64,000 nucleotides of DNA. Origin: Trogon surrucura (taxonomy: Eukaryota; Chordata; Aves; Trogoniformes; Trogonidae). A program made the translations under genes and the position numbers. Each line of letters begins with the position of its first letter. Position 1 is the first letter of the stretch. Below the pieces are notes generated by a model. It had not been told where the DNA came from, ran no database searches, and saw only the letters and a list, made by a program, of their open reading frames with translations. Positions 24,756 to 35,719 of this stretch are shown in pieces. The stretch is from positions 47,836,264 to 47,900,263 of the forward strand of contig CM036621.1 in assembly GCA_020746105.1 (NCBI GenBank), read 5' to 3'.

Positions 24756-27514
24756 AAGAAGTAATTACTAGCCTGTAATTGTTTCCCTCTATCCCCCACC
24801 GCGCCCCTCCACCCCGAGAAAAAGGTACATGGCTCCGTATTTCCATTTGCTCAGACCTTACTGCATAGATCGGAAAGGTTCGTAACGTGCTACTTTTCCC
24901 TTGGCTGTGAGTGAGTAGGTAGTGGTGAGGGACCACGCTTGGCTCCTAGCTCACAAGAAGCTCCTAAGGAAAATGTACTTCTTCATGGGCTTCTTGAGAC
25001 ACCTTTACTGAATTCCCTCTCTAGGACTGTCTAGGGTTCTCAATTTTTCTGTGACATTGTTCGTATTATAAGTGATGCTGATTTAAGGCAGAGGCAGGGA
25101 CAGGTACTTGGAGTCAGTTGCACTTTCAGTGCAGTTTGTACAAAACTTTGTAGGCAGGAAAGTCAGAATTTCCTCCTGGGTATTGCCAAGTGAATGGGTT
25201 TTTCCCCAAACAGGACTGTGACTGTGTGGTTCAGGTTGGTTTTTCTTAGTTTTTGTTTATTTGTAACGGTGTGTTGCTTTTCTCACAGCAAGCCAAAGAA
25301 ACTGATACATTTTTAATACTGTGCTTACATTGCTGTTTGAGATAATGTCATACATTGTTTTGAAAAATAAGGACCTTATTCCTACCAACCTTCCCATTAA
25401 ATAGCATCGAAGAAGAGAACTTTTGGTAGCTGTCTAAAGTCAGTTTCCTAAACTCATAAAAAGCTTGCCTCTAACATGACCTCTTAGATTTGGGTTATTT
25501 CAAGCGTACAGTCATTTTGGCTAAACAAAATTTCGCAGTTGTAATTTGGTGAAGGGAAAGGTGGGCTGGCCTTTAGTGGTGGCGGAAGAAGTAAATTTAG
25601 AAGATAATTTGGTCTTTCCAGACTGTGGTTTGAGCCAGAACATAACACCTGCAATGGAAGAACATATTATAATATTGAATGACTGATAGTGGCGATGTAT
25701 TAAATATCCCTGTGTGAGATTTGGCCAAAAGTGGATGAGTTGTCTGTCACATGTGTTCAGTGGTGGCTCAGGCGTGAAGGCAATGTTTTTAATATAGAGA
25801 GTGTGTCTGTATTGCAGGAATCAGAACTGTCATCCTCCTTGAAAGGACTGGCTACAAAAATGAAAGGGTTTGGGGTGGGGAGTGAAAAATCAAATTAGTA
25901 CTTACAAGAGGAGGTGTCCCTGAAAGGGTCAGGCCTGTTTGGCAGGGCAGCGGGTTGAAATGACTGCTGCATTGTGCCAGCTAAATGAGTAACTGCTAAT
26001 GCCACCAGGTTGACGTTTGACACAATAGCTAAATTCATATTCTTTCTTTTCAAGAAAGTGGGGGGAGAGGAAAACGGGGAAAGAAAAATATATGTACATA
26101 AGCACCCTACTGTTTTCTGACTTGGTCATGTCAGGTTTTTTTTCAAGAGCCTCAAACCTTCCCGTCCCTTGGGATGCCGAGGAGCTGCACCGATAGAAAA
26201 TGGTGGGGATAATGAGAGAGAACTTTGACCTGCAGGCTTCAAAGTTCACCATAGCTACCTATTCATCTTATGCTTCTGGAGTATAGCCGTTGAGTGGATG
26301 ACTGAAATTCTGGCCGACAAATTCAGTGTCAGCCTCCCCAGAGGGACCCAGGGGAATTTGTCTCGAGGCCTCTCTTGGCTTTGAATGGCAGAATGCCATG
26401 TGCGAGGGCTCCCAAAATGTATTCACCAGGATACCTGCTGGGCAGCGTTACGTGCCGCTTCTTTATCTGAGCCTTATCTCGATGAATAGCTGATGATGTT
26501 TCACCACTGTCTGTCTGCCAGAGGGGTGCCATCGTGCCACAGGTCAGGAGATGACAAAGCTTTAGCCGTGGACGTCCGTCTTCTTTCTCTTGTATCCTCA
26601 TCATCATCGGTGCCCCTCATTTATGGAAAGAAAGAACGCTGAAAACACCTTTTTTTAGGGAAGGGCACTTTCTTCCCCTTGTTATATATAATCTATTCTA
26701 GATTTGATTTCAGATAAAAGCACGGTGCTGTGGCACCTTATGCAGGAAGAACAGCTTATTAAATACATGAGAAGGAAGGTTTGATGCCCATCTAGAACAC
26801 TCATGGAATGTCCACAGTGAGGTTGATTTTTGCTTGCAGTAATGCCACTCTTTGATCTTGCTCACATCCTCACTGATGGAGTTTGATAACCTGCGTTGAG
26901 GTGTGCAGGGTTAGAGCAGTGATTGAGGGAGGGAAACCTGTCTTTACCTCCTTGAGAAGTGTGTGGGTTCTGCTCAGTAGTCACAGTTTTAAAAGTCTTC
27001 CTAAAAAATAATGCTGACTTGGGTGAGCAGCCTAATTGAGCTAGCACAAAGGGAGATTTTAAAGTGAATGTATTTTTTTTAAAAAGCAAAATTTCAGCCT
27101 GGTAAAAAGTTGTATCCAACATTAGGCTAAATTTTGTGTAACAGCTTCAACAGTATGCTACACAGACGCATCTTGAAAGATGGTACGAAACAGACCCGAT
27201 TCATGGGCCTGTAAAATTCTCTGAGACTTGGGGGGAGCTGGGCTTTCAGCTGAGCTTTCTTTGCCTGGCCGTTTCCTCCAGGAAAAGCAGACTTGATGAG
27301 AAATCAGAGGTTATTGAAAACATCCTCAGTGTGGGTATCTGGAAGTGCACGTAGATCCATGCGCTTTTCTCAGGTCGCATAACACACAGCATTTTTCTTA
27401 GAGCTGCAGTTGAAACTGTTGACTATGTTCAGCTCTTACCATTTTCCTGAATAATTTGAAAGTGCCAAGTGTGCCTGCAAATAAAGTTTTCCAACTCTCC
27501 TCATTTCTAAGAGA

Positions 27515-27650
27515 TGGCCGGGCTGCGCGGCGGCTCCGCACGTCGCTCCTCAACAGCAGGGACGCGTGTTGCTCCAGCTAAGGGAGCAGCGCTTGCCTTT
27601 GTCGTTACGAATAACCGCCTACAGACATCGTTTCGGTTCAGCCTTATTTT
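27515..27650. promoter_or_regulatory. Small CpG-dense patch
   Basis: About 16 CpGs occur in some 130 bp by eye, starting CCGGGCTGCGCGGCGGCTCC and continuing through CGCACGTCGCTCC, GACGCGTG and TCGTTACG. The flanks are nearly CpG-free. It is too short for a classical CpG island. Possibilities are a small unmethylated regulatory element, a weak promoter of a non-coding RNA, or the decayed end of an unrecognised insertion. Confidence 0.35.
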
Positions 27651-29729
27651 CAGGGTTGCATTACCTCAGGCTGTTTAATAGCTCTGAAGTGTGTTGTTTG
27701 TGTTGCCTTAATAGAAATATTCATGCTCTTATATATTTCTAAAATACCATCGTGTGTGCCCTTTCCTTCTTTCTTTTTCTCCCCTTTCTGTGCTTCAAAG
27801 GAATGTAAAGCTGAATATTGGCTGGCTCTGAAAGTCCTTCTAGATGGCCTTTCCTAAGAACAACTAATCCTCAAATCAGGCTTTTGTAACTATATATTTG
27901 AACCGACAAAAGGACGTGCATATGTCATTTTTAATATAAGAGGTAGCTCTACCTTCTGAAAGAGTCGGGATCAAAACAAACCCTAGAGAGCAAGAATGAG
28001 AGTATAGTTTAAGCAGTGAATAAAATACGTCTGTCTGAAGCATGTGTAAGTTTTTATTATAGTTATTGCATCCATTGATAAGCCTAAAACATTGGTTGAG
28101 ACAGAAAGAATGAAGGATAGAAAGAATTGCAAAATACATGTGTAGTAATTGCTTATTACAGTTGATGAGTAGATGCCTTATTTTTTTACTCTCCACAACT
28201 GGAGCTCTTTCTGGAAGCCTTTTTTCCAGAGCTGTGTTCAGAGCAGCATTCTCCTTTCTAAACAAAATAAATTTCCAGGAGCTTTCCTTTCTTAATTCTA
28301 GCATGTTTCGCTGTTGATTTACGTTGCTTCTAGTGATAACTGGAGGATAACCAACCTTTATGGAAAAAAATAAGAGTTAATCATGCTGCTTTAATTTTCT
28401 TTTTGATAAAGATGCCAAACATAAAACATACAACCTGCGATGTTTCAAAAGAAAAAGAGGCTTTTATAAATTGATATAGCTGTACAGGTCAGTCAGACAC
28501 TTTATAGCTTCCTGGAAAACTTCTTTGTTATCTTAAAGGTGTGATGGAGTAAGGATCAGTGTGGGAGGAAAAACTTTAAAACGGATGGGGAATATAGAAG
28601 CTAAAACATGTTTGCTGTCCTGAAGTGAGACCTAGCATTTGGGAAAGCCATCAAGGCAAATCATTTTCCACCCCTTTGGCTTTGAGGCATTTCAAACTAG
28701 AACTGGTCTTGCCTGGAAGTACCATTGCATCTGCTCTGCTCAGTGAACAATCTGGTTGTAGTTATGGTCAGCCGGCTACCCTGTGAAATACTCCAAATAG
28801 GTACCGCCAGTCGGTGGGAAGGGAGATGGAGACTGATCATTCACAGTAACTTCTTTCAGTCGCTTCTGTGACTGTAGCTGTGTTACAGCTACTCCCAGGC
28901 CACCAAATGCACAAACAAGGCGAATGTGAAGCGTTTTTTGTTTCAAGTCCGTTCATTTCGAAGGGCATGACAAGATTTATCGTGTCATTAGCATAGGATA
29001 TTGTCGCACACACAATGCTTCTGTTGTAGAGCCGTGCAAACTTGCTGTACGTAGTAAGGAGCAGCAAACGTACAGTTCAGTGATTTGCCTACTCTCTCTT
29101 CAGAAAGACAGGAAAAATTGTTGGTATCGAAATGAGTTGCAATTTAAATGACAAAAGCCAAACTATTAATTAATCACAGTTTTATGAAATTAAAGCTTCC
29201 TGTCCAGCAGAGCTAACTACTGTGGATATAAAGGCTTCATGAATTACTCAGGTTGGTAAAACTCTGATTTGTCTTTTATAGCAGTTCTTGTTACAAGGTC
29301 TGAAAGAGAAGTGAAGTGGAGATGGAAGAATTTTCTCAAAATTGTATGAAAATAAGTGGTCCATTTCAAAAAAAAAAACCCAACTGAAAAAAAAAACCCC
29401 AAACCTACCACAACATTTTGTGAAACTGCTTTTGTGTTCAAAGTGTTGCCCTAACTTCCTCCCCTGCCCCTGCAACACTGATCAAACTGATTAACACTGT
29501 AGTGTAGATATAGTCACTGCTTTTTATTACTGAAATTTAATGTTCTTGATTGCCAGTGTGAATAAAACAGATTCGAGATGACCTTCTTTTTGCCAGGACA
29601 GAGTGCTTTAGGGTGATCAGTGTTTTCCAGAATGCATTTTCATTCCTGCGTTCTCCTCAGAAAACAACATTTCATGGCTTTTCTTAAGATTAACTATATA
29701 TTATGAATCTGGATGGTATTATGCCCGTA

Positions 29730-30180
29730 TTTATATGCGAGAGGGGAGGATGGCTAATTTAACAGAAACATTTGATGAATATATTCCACTGTGGCTCATA
29801 ACCTGATGGTAGGTTTGACGCTGAGGTCTTTCCTGGGAAGTGGGGGGGGGAAGAAGAGTTGGAGACTTTTGTTTCTTCTTAGGTGTGCCTGTGGCCCCAA
29901 ATGGAAAACCAATCAAGGAGCGATTTATGTTCATTAAGTGCTTGTCAAAACTGAAAAATTTTCTAATCAACAGCAATCTAGCTGAGGCCCCTCAATGGCT
30001 GGGAGTGTCGCCTCCGCAGTATCGGCTATTTGCCTGTTACAACTCTAGGCTAGAAATCCGCTGATGATTACATTAGGCTAAGCTGCGAAGTAAATGAACC
30101 ATGTCTTATTTAGGTGCAACTAGCTTCAGTGTAGTCCTGCCCCGCAGGGCACTTTATAGCGTTTTATGGCTTTAAAATTA
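29730..30180. promoter_or_regulatory. Conserved-looking block
   Basis: Two parts flank a G/A-rich spacer at 29840-29858. The first (29738-29830) has GGCTAATTTAACAG and TTTGATGAATATATTCC. The second (29890-30085) has CCAATCAAGGAGCG, TTCATTAAGTGCTTG, TTCTAATCAACAGC and GATGATTACATTAGG. The NKX2-like CAAGTG reverse (CACTTAAT) and several TAAT cores suggest an enhancer. It is motif-based only. Confidence 0.25.
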
Positions 30181-31949
30181 GTGTAGCTTCCCATTTGCTG
30201 CAGGGTGCTGCATGTTATGCCTTTGAACTCAATAAGCAAAGGGAAGGGGGCCTTTTGTTTTTTTCCTCCCCTCCTTTTCTTTTTTTTTGCAGTTTAGCAA
30301 TTTTGTTTTGCATCTTTTCCAGACGGCATTTTGCAATAAAAGTGTCTGACTGCCACGTAGAGGCACAAAAGTCAAGGCTCCATCCATTTACTGGTCTGCC
30401 AGAGGGTTTTGGCCTGGTTTGGGGGGAAGGGGCTCGGGTGTTGTTCCTTGGAAGCAGTTGTTGCTGAGGGTGAACAATAGGTTTTGTGGGCCCAATAGGT
30501 CAGCTCAGGAAATTGGAATTGTGTTTCAAAAAATATGCCACAGTCTTTAAGATGTCATCCAGAGGTGCAACTGCAAACTTTTCTGTAATAACTTTTATTT
30601 TGCCTCAGATCGGGAAGCACTATCTCAGCCTCAGCAAGCTAAGCCTTAGGAGTGTTTTGTCCAATCGGACGGTGGGGAAGAACTGCCATGAAACGGAGCT
30701 GTTTTTCTCAGAAGCTCAGTGTAAACCAGGGATGGATCTGGGAAGGATTCTGCTGGGCCTGGGCCAGTTCCTAGGGTTGGAAAAACAGATTTTAAGAGCT
30801 CAAAGTAAGAAAAAGTGCGATATTCTTTCTTGTGTGCTGTTACAGACATGGAAAGGCACTTCTCTCAGAGACTCTCGCGTGTTTGGTGTGTTGTACATTG
30901 GAAAATGGTGGCAGTGGGACAGGTACTTGGCGGAGGAAGAACATGGGGAGCCTCTCTTGGAGGGAGCAGATATATTTTTAAAAAGTCAATGTTGTAGAAC
31001 ATGGCAATCCTGAGATGAGGGATTTTGATGTGAGCTTTGAGTCCCATTTACCTAGTGCCGTGATATAAAAACTAGAACTCTAGTCAAGGGCTTTTTATCC
31101 ACAGTCTAACTGAGCCCAAGTACAGGAGGCCATACTTGTCTTCTACAGATTGATATTTTTGTCTTCTGGGTGCCATTTCTTGGCCAAGAAGACTAAGTTG
31201 CGTCCTTTGCCGTTTCACTGCAACACCAAGTCAGAAGCAAAGTCCAAAGCAAGTTCAACCAGGAGAAGAATGTAGGCAGCTGGCTGGAAGCATCAGGTAG
31301 CCCAGGTTCAGCTTTTCGCCCTCAAACGAGTGTCTTCTCTGGCGATGTATGGCAGCAAGTTTAACAACTGCTGGCATTTGAAAGCAGAAACCCCCTCCTC
31401 CCAAAACAAAAAAATTTAAAAATCAGTATTTCGTTTTGGTAGGTCTGTTCAGAAAACATCATCACACTTGTTTGCTCCGTTTGCATCTCTAAAAAGCTTC
31501 TGTTCAGTTCATTGGTTAAATTAATTTCTGCTGTTGTAAAGAGAGAGCAGTGTTAAGAGCAGAACTAAAGTAATTTTACTTTACATTATTCTGTGTCATG
31601 GCACATCTTTTTCACTCAAGGCAATTCATTTTGTGGTGCTGTCAAGTAATATTTTGTGTCATCTTCAGTCAATGTAGCTTTTACAATTTTCACTGATATT
31701 TTAACAGTTTATTTAGTCCTCTAGATAATGGTCAATGGCCTTAAGTAGTCAAATTAACACCTCGGCAGCACTATATTTGAGCAAACCGCTCACGGTAACC
31801 TCAGGATGAAAAGCAATGAGAATCAATATAGTGAGCGTATTTTTAGGGATTATTGATTGATTGATGCGTTCTGGCCTTAACTTGAAGAGGCAGCATTGCC
31901 CTGCAGCTGACTAAGATGAAGTTGCCAGTTACTGATAACTGCAGGCCAT

Positions 31950-32250
31950 TACCTGCGTCGTGTTTCGCGAGCTCGGAGATGAGATGGAGACCTTTTATAG
32001 TCCTTAGCTGAAGAACTCGTGGCGCTCGCGGAGTCCGCGGTGCCTCCCCGGCTGTAGGAGAACGCGACGCTCTTCTCGGGCTCATTCCGACCGTTGCCAC
32101 GAGAGCTGGAGACGATGTCGATTTGATTCAGCTCTCGCCCGTAGTTCCTGTAGGAATCTTTGGGACAACTGAGGCACTAATGGCTTGTCTCCCCCGCCGC
32201 CTGCGAAGGCAGCTCCACAGAAGGTGGGAGCCGCGTTAAGCTGTGCTGCT
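31950..32250. promoter_or_regulatory. Intronic CpG-dense region (CpG-island-like)
   Basis: From 31955 to about 32155 I count roughly 23 CpGs in 200 bp, with a few more to 32250. Runs include GTGTTTCGCGAGCTCGG, GGCGCTCGCGGAGTCCGCGG and GAACGCGACGC. Composition shifts from AT-rich to clearly GC-rich and back. On the minus strand this is inside an open frame (32100 down to 31843) rich in Arg/Pro/Ala, which is what CpG-rich DNA yields by chance. It may be an internal promoter, an unmethylated enhancer or a non-coding RNA start. It lies directly beside the ATTA-rich block at 32290. Confidence 0.45.
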
Positions 32251-32289
32251 GTCAGCAAGCTGAGAGCTGTGGGTCTCCCCGCCACAACT

Positions 32290-32480
32290 CTCAATTGCTA
32301 GCAGGTTTCTCTCATTGCACCTCATTTGCATCTGGGACATCAATTAGCATGTTTGTTGAGGCTAATTGAATGAAACTCAATCATAGCTCTTAATTGCTTG
32401 ACTATGTGAAAAGAAATCACATTAATGCAGCTAATTAAGTGTATGGCAATAGATGCAACATAATTAGGAGCGAAATGTAA
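32290..32480. promoter_or_regulatory. Homeodomain-site cluster, likely conserved enhancer-type element
   Basis: In about 190 bp there are many ATTA/TAAT cores: TCAATTAGCATG (32340), GGCTAATTGAATG (32360), CTTAATTGCTTG (32389), ACATTAATGCAG (32420), GCTAATTAAGTG (32430) and CATAATTAGGAG (about 32459). There is also a perfect POU octamer ATTTGCAT at 32324-32331. This density over a short region without microsatellite structure is typical of conserved developmental enhancers bound by homeodomain and POU factors. In amniotes AGAP1 lies near the homeobox gene GBX2 (from memory), a plausible distant target; that link is inference. Confidence 0.45.
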
Positions 32481-33099
32481 AAAACAAGCGGTGGCGAAGG
32501 TGCGAGCGCAGGGACTGGGGCGCTGGCTTCTCCTGTTACCCACACATTTGGGGAGGGTTCCCTTTTCTTTGCTGCTTGCTTTTCTATTTATTTCTTTTCT
32601 GCGTTGCCGAATGATGAACATGGACAAGTTGAGAAGAAAAATGCAAATAGAGTTGCAATTACTACTTTTTCAAGCTGTTGAGGGGCAGAAGATGGCACTT
32701 CTGGGGTGGCCCACCGTTGAGTGGGCTCTAGGGACTTGTTAAGTGCTGTTTAAAAGTACTTGGCTTTGAATTACCCTCATGCCTTGTTAAAGGGTTTTTT
32801 CCCCTTTTTTCTCGGATCAGCATTTTCTACAACTAACATCTAGGGGAGTTATATCTGTAACATTTGCATATCAAAATCAGGCTTGCTGTCTTCTCTTTAA
32901 CACAGCATATTCCAGATGACAGCAAGACCCTCATCTGTTCTAATCTGATCAAACCCTCCATTGCACTTCTGAAGCCGCGACATTATTTTGTAGTTTTAAC
33001 TTTTATTCCCCAAGTGCAGATCTGAAGGAGCGCGCGTCGGGGCGGATGCTCCACCGACTGGAAACTTGGTGCTTGCCTCTCCTCCTTGGGGAAATGCAG

Positions 33100-33610
33100 A
33101 GATTATCGCTATGCATCTTGCACACAATGAAAGAGGCTTTATTATTTACATTTGATATATCCCTATAAATATTTAAGCTGACATTAATACCTATGTGGCA
33201 TCTGTTGTGTCTGGGCACTTTCGAATAATAATGCTATGGCTGCAGTGCATTTATTTCCTGTTTGCCAACATACACTTGCTCTCTCAAATGGTTTATAGCT
33301 CACGTAAGCCTGGTTTACTCTCAATTAAAAGGGCTTTAATAATGCCCTGTTACATCTCACAAGTTGGCGGTGTAGCAGGGAAATCATATATGCTATTCAT
33401 CCAAAGAATTGGGAATAAACACCTCCTTCTCAAATTTAACTGGAGTGCACTGGTTGTTGTACATTAAATAAAATGTGTCTATTAAAAAGAGAACATGCTG
33501 AGGTTTAGTCACTATCTGATTAAGCCTCATTTTAGAGCCCAGAAGCAATAAATGCTCAATTATGTTCTGCTTATTGTGTTTTAATTTGTGAAGAACTGAC
33601 ACCGAACAAG
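33100..33610. promoter_or_regulatory. Conserved-looking AT-rich block
   Basis: The block is repeat-free sequence with ATTATCGCTATGCATC, GACATTAATACC, CTCAATTAAAAGGGC, a short hairpin AGGGC/GCCCT at 33330-33348, GTCTATTAAAAAG (MEF2-like) and CTCAATTATG. The density of homeodomain cores is similar to but lower than at 32290, and the two blocks may form one regulatory cluster. Confidence 0.28.
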
Positions 33611-35550
33611 AAAGTTACGCCAACTTAGTAATTTATGGATGAAACCGTTTTGCTCATTTCTGTCTAACACCTAGTGAATGAGTTTTTATTAATGGGTTGC
33701 CTTTGTTTCTTTTGGCAGCAGAGCTCTGTGTCCTCACCCCACGAATTGTTCAGACACCACTCCCCCCCCTTTCTTTCTACTGTTAATAATTCTCGAAAAA
33801 CTAGCGGGGAGAAAAAAGCTGATGTGATGACTTAGTTTTGGGGGATTTATCACGGATTAACGTTAGCTGTGAAGAAATGAATGCTGCTCTGGTAGTAAAA
33901 TTATTTTTTTTTAATGTGTTTCGAGTGGAGTGTATAATTTGTATTGTTAAGACTGGCAGAGGTGGAAGGATTTTTATGAGGGAGCTAATTGCTCTTTGTA
34001 TCGTGGCAGCAGTGATGTAGAGCTTAGATACACTCTTAGTCCATTCGGGTATTTAGTTGTAAAATCGATGCTTTGGTGGCCGACAGGTCTGTATGCTGCA
34101 GCTTTGGAACCAGCGTAGTCTTTCATGTAAAACCTCGGAATCTGTCTAATTCTTGCCCTGGACACTTGGGCAACTGGGAGTTACATCTTTGCTTGTGCAG
34201 ACACCCACAGCATCGCCCAGGCTGAAGCTGATCCAGTTCTGTTTGAAAAGGCTTTTTTGCCCCAGCTGCACCACTTTGAAGATCACTCAAGAATACTATT
34301 CCCTTGGTTTTCAGCTTAACTCAAAAGCTTAAGCCCCGATCTTTTCCCAAACTTTAGTTCAAATTGCTATTTTTCTCTTGGGGTACATATACCCAAATGT
34401 AATTTGTGCAATGTTCCTACCCTTTCTCACCCTTGACTTGACTGCCCTGCGCTACCTGTCTTGCATGTCTTCTCGTAAGATACAGTCTCTTGTGTTTGTT
34501 TTAATGTCCTCATACTTGGTTTAGCTTCAGGTTTTTTTTCCTGGAATGTGAGAAACCACAACCCATGTGTACCAGGAGATGAAAACTTTGGTGTCTTCTG
34601 TACTGGTTTTAAAGTCCACCATCTCTACTGGATAGATATCTTCTGACATATGGCAGGATTGCCGCCTCAGTGGCTGTCTCACCTTAGTGCATGTCCTCTG
34701 ATAAAGACACCCATTTCCTTTTGATTTTCTGTTTGTATCTGAAGAAGCCCAGACAATCTAGGGAATGCCTTTAAAGCTGGAAGACAGAATCTCAAGAGCT
34801 TGTTTTTTTTTTCAGCAGCTATTTACAGTTGGAAAAACTTTCTCATGGTTTTCTTGGGAAGCAGTGACTTGGCTCCAGTCTGTTGACCACTGTCTTTCCA
34901 TTGCTGACTGGTTAGTCTGCTTATTTCCTCTTTGTGGACTTTCGAAACAAGAATTAGGAAAAGTTTTTTCCACTTCTAGCTTCCAGCTTTTAGTGTGTTT
35001 ACTCTGATCAGACACGGTTTGCATATTTTTTTCCCTTATATGATTTTTTTGTGTGTGTGGAGGAAGGTTCAGATTCTGAGGAAATATTGTTGTGATTGCA
35101 GAATCTTACCAGTCAGATCCCTTTCATAACTTTTGTATCTGGTGACCAATTTCAGCCAAACTTGAGGGAGACAGAGATAAGTGCATAAAACATTGGCGGA
35201 AAGGAGACACAAGTAAGCATGCTCATGAGGGACGGCCAGCCTTGTCGTCTTCTTTTTGGGACCTGCTAGCTGGTGGACTCCTACACGTAGCTCAGAACTA
35301 GCCATGTTGTGAGTTACCTCTTAGCCAACTGGTGTTTGGAGGATGTATTAGAAAGCTCCAGACTTTGGTATTTGTAGTGAGAAGTCTGGAAGGGATTATC
35401 AAGAAAATGGAAGGAAGGGGGAAACCATATGGTGGGTGCTGGCAAAAGATGCAGGACAAGAGTCTTATGAAACTGGGTTTCAATAGTTCTATTGCTTACA
35501 GAACTAACTGTTTGATACTGGGTTTTGCATTTGTTTTTTTCCTCTTACAG

Positions 35551-35719
35551 GACTATATGCAGAACGTTCACGGCAAAGAAATCGACTTGCTGAGAACCAC
35601 TGTGAAAGTCCCCGGAAAGAGGCCACCCCGAGCTACGTCAGCTTGTGCACCTATTTCCAGTCCCAAAACAAATGGCCTCGCCAAGGACATGAGCAGTTTA
35701 CACATCTCGCCAAATTCAG
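35551..35719 (+). CDS. AGAP1: AGAP1 internal exon B: end of first PH half and start of the linker
   Basis: This exon has 169 nt and enters in phase 0 (GAC) and leaves in phase 1 (the first G of a Gly codon). The acceptor is TTTTTTTCCTCTTACAG and the donor is TTCAG|GTAAGA. It starts [20 protein letters not shown] and runs through [20 protein letters not shown] to [16 protein letters not shown]. The first 20 residues complete the N-terminal PH half ([12 protein letters not shown] strand). The rest is a Pro/Ser/Lys-rich disordered linker that splits the PH domain in AGAP proteins. [16 protein letters not shown] and [10 protein letters not shown] are AGAP1-type and differ from what I recall of AGAP3 and AGAP2, so the paralogue call is firm. 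The intron from exon A is 12,551 bp. Reading through the donor reaches a stop within a few codons (GKRIPC then stop), so intron retention would truncate the protein. Confidence 0.97.

Noticed and set aside
27876-28304. Minus-strand open frame of 142 codons
   Set aside because: No recognisable domain or promoter context; treated as chance.
30486-31013. Longest plus-strand open frame, 175 codons
   Set aside because: No domain, no repeat, no codon bias or splice context, and it lies in deep intron. A frame this long is possible by chance in 64 kb of six-frame reading.
31843-32100. Minus-strand Arg/Pro-rich frame as a gene
   Set aside because: Open frames are expected in CpG-rich DNA because stop codons are AT-rich; nothing else supports coding.
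35551-35719. Assignment to AGAP3 or AGAP2 instead of AGAP1
   Set aside because: The first half of the PH domain is shared, but the linker sequence in exons B and C ([32 protein letters not shown]) is AGAP1-type.
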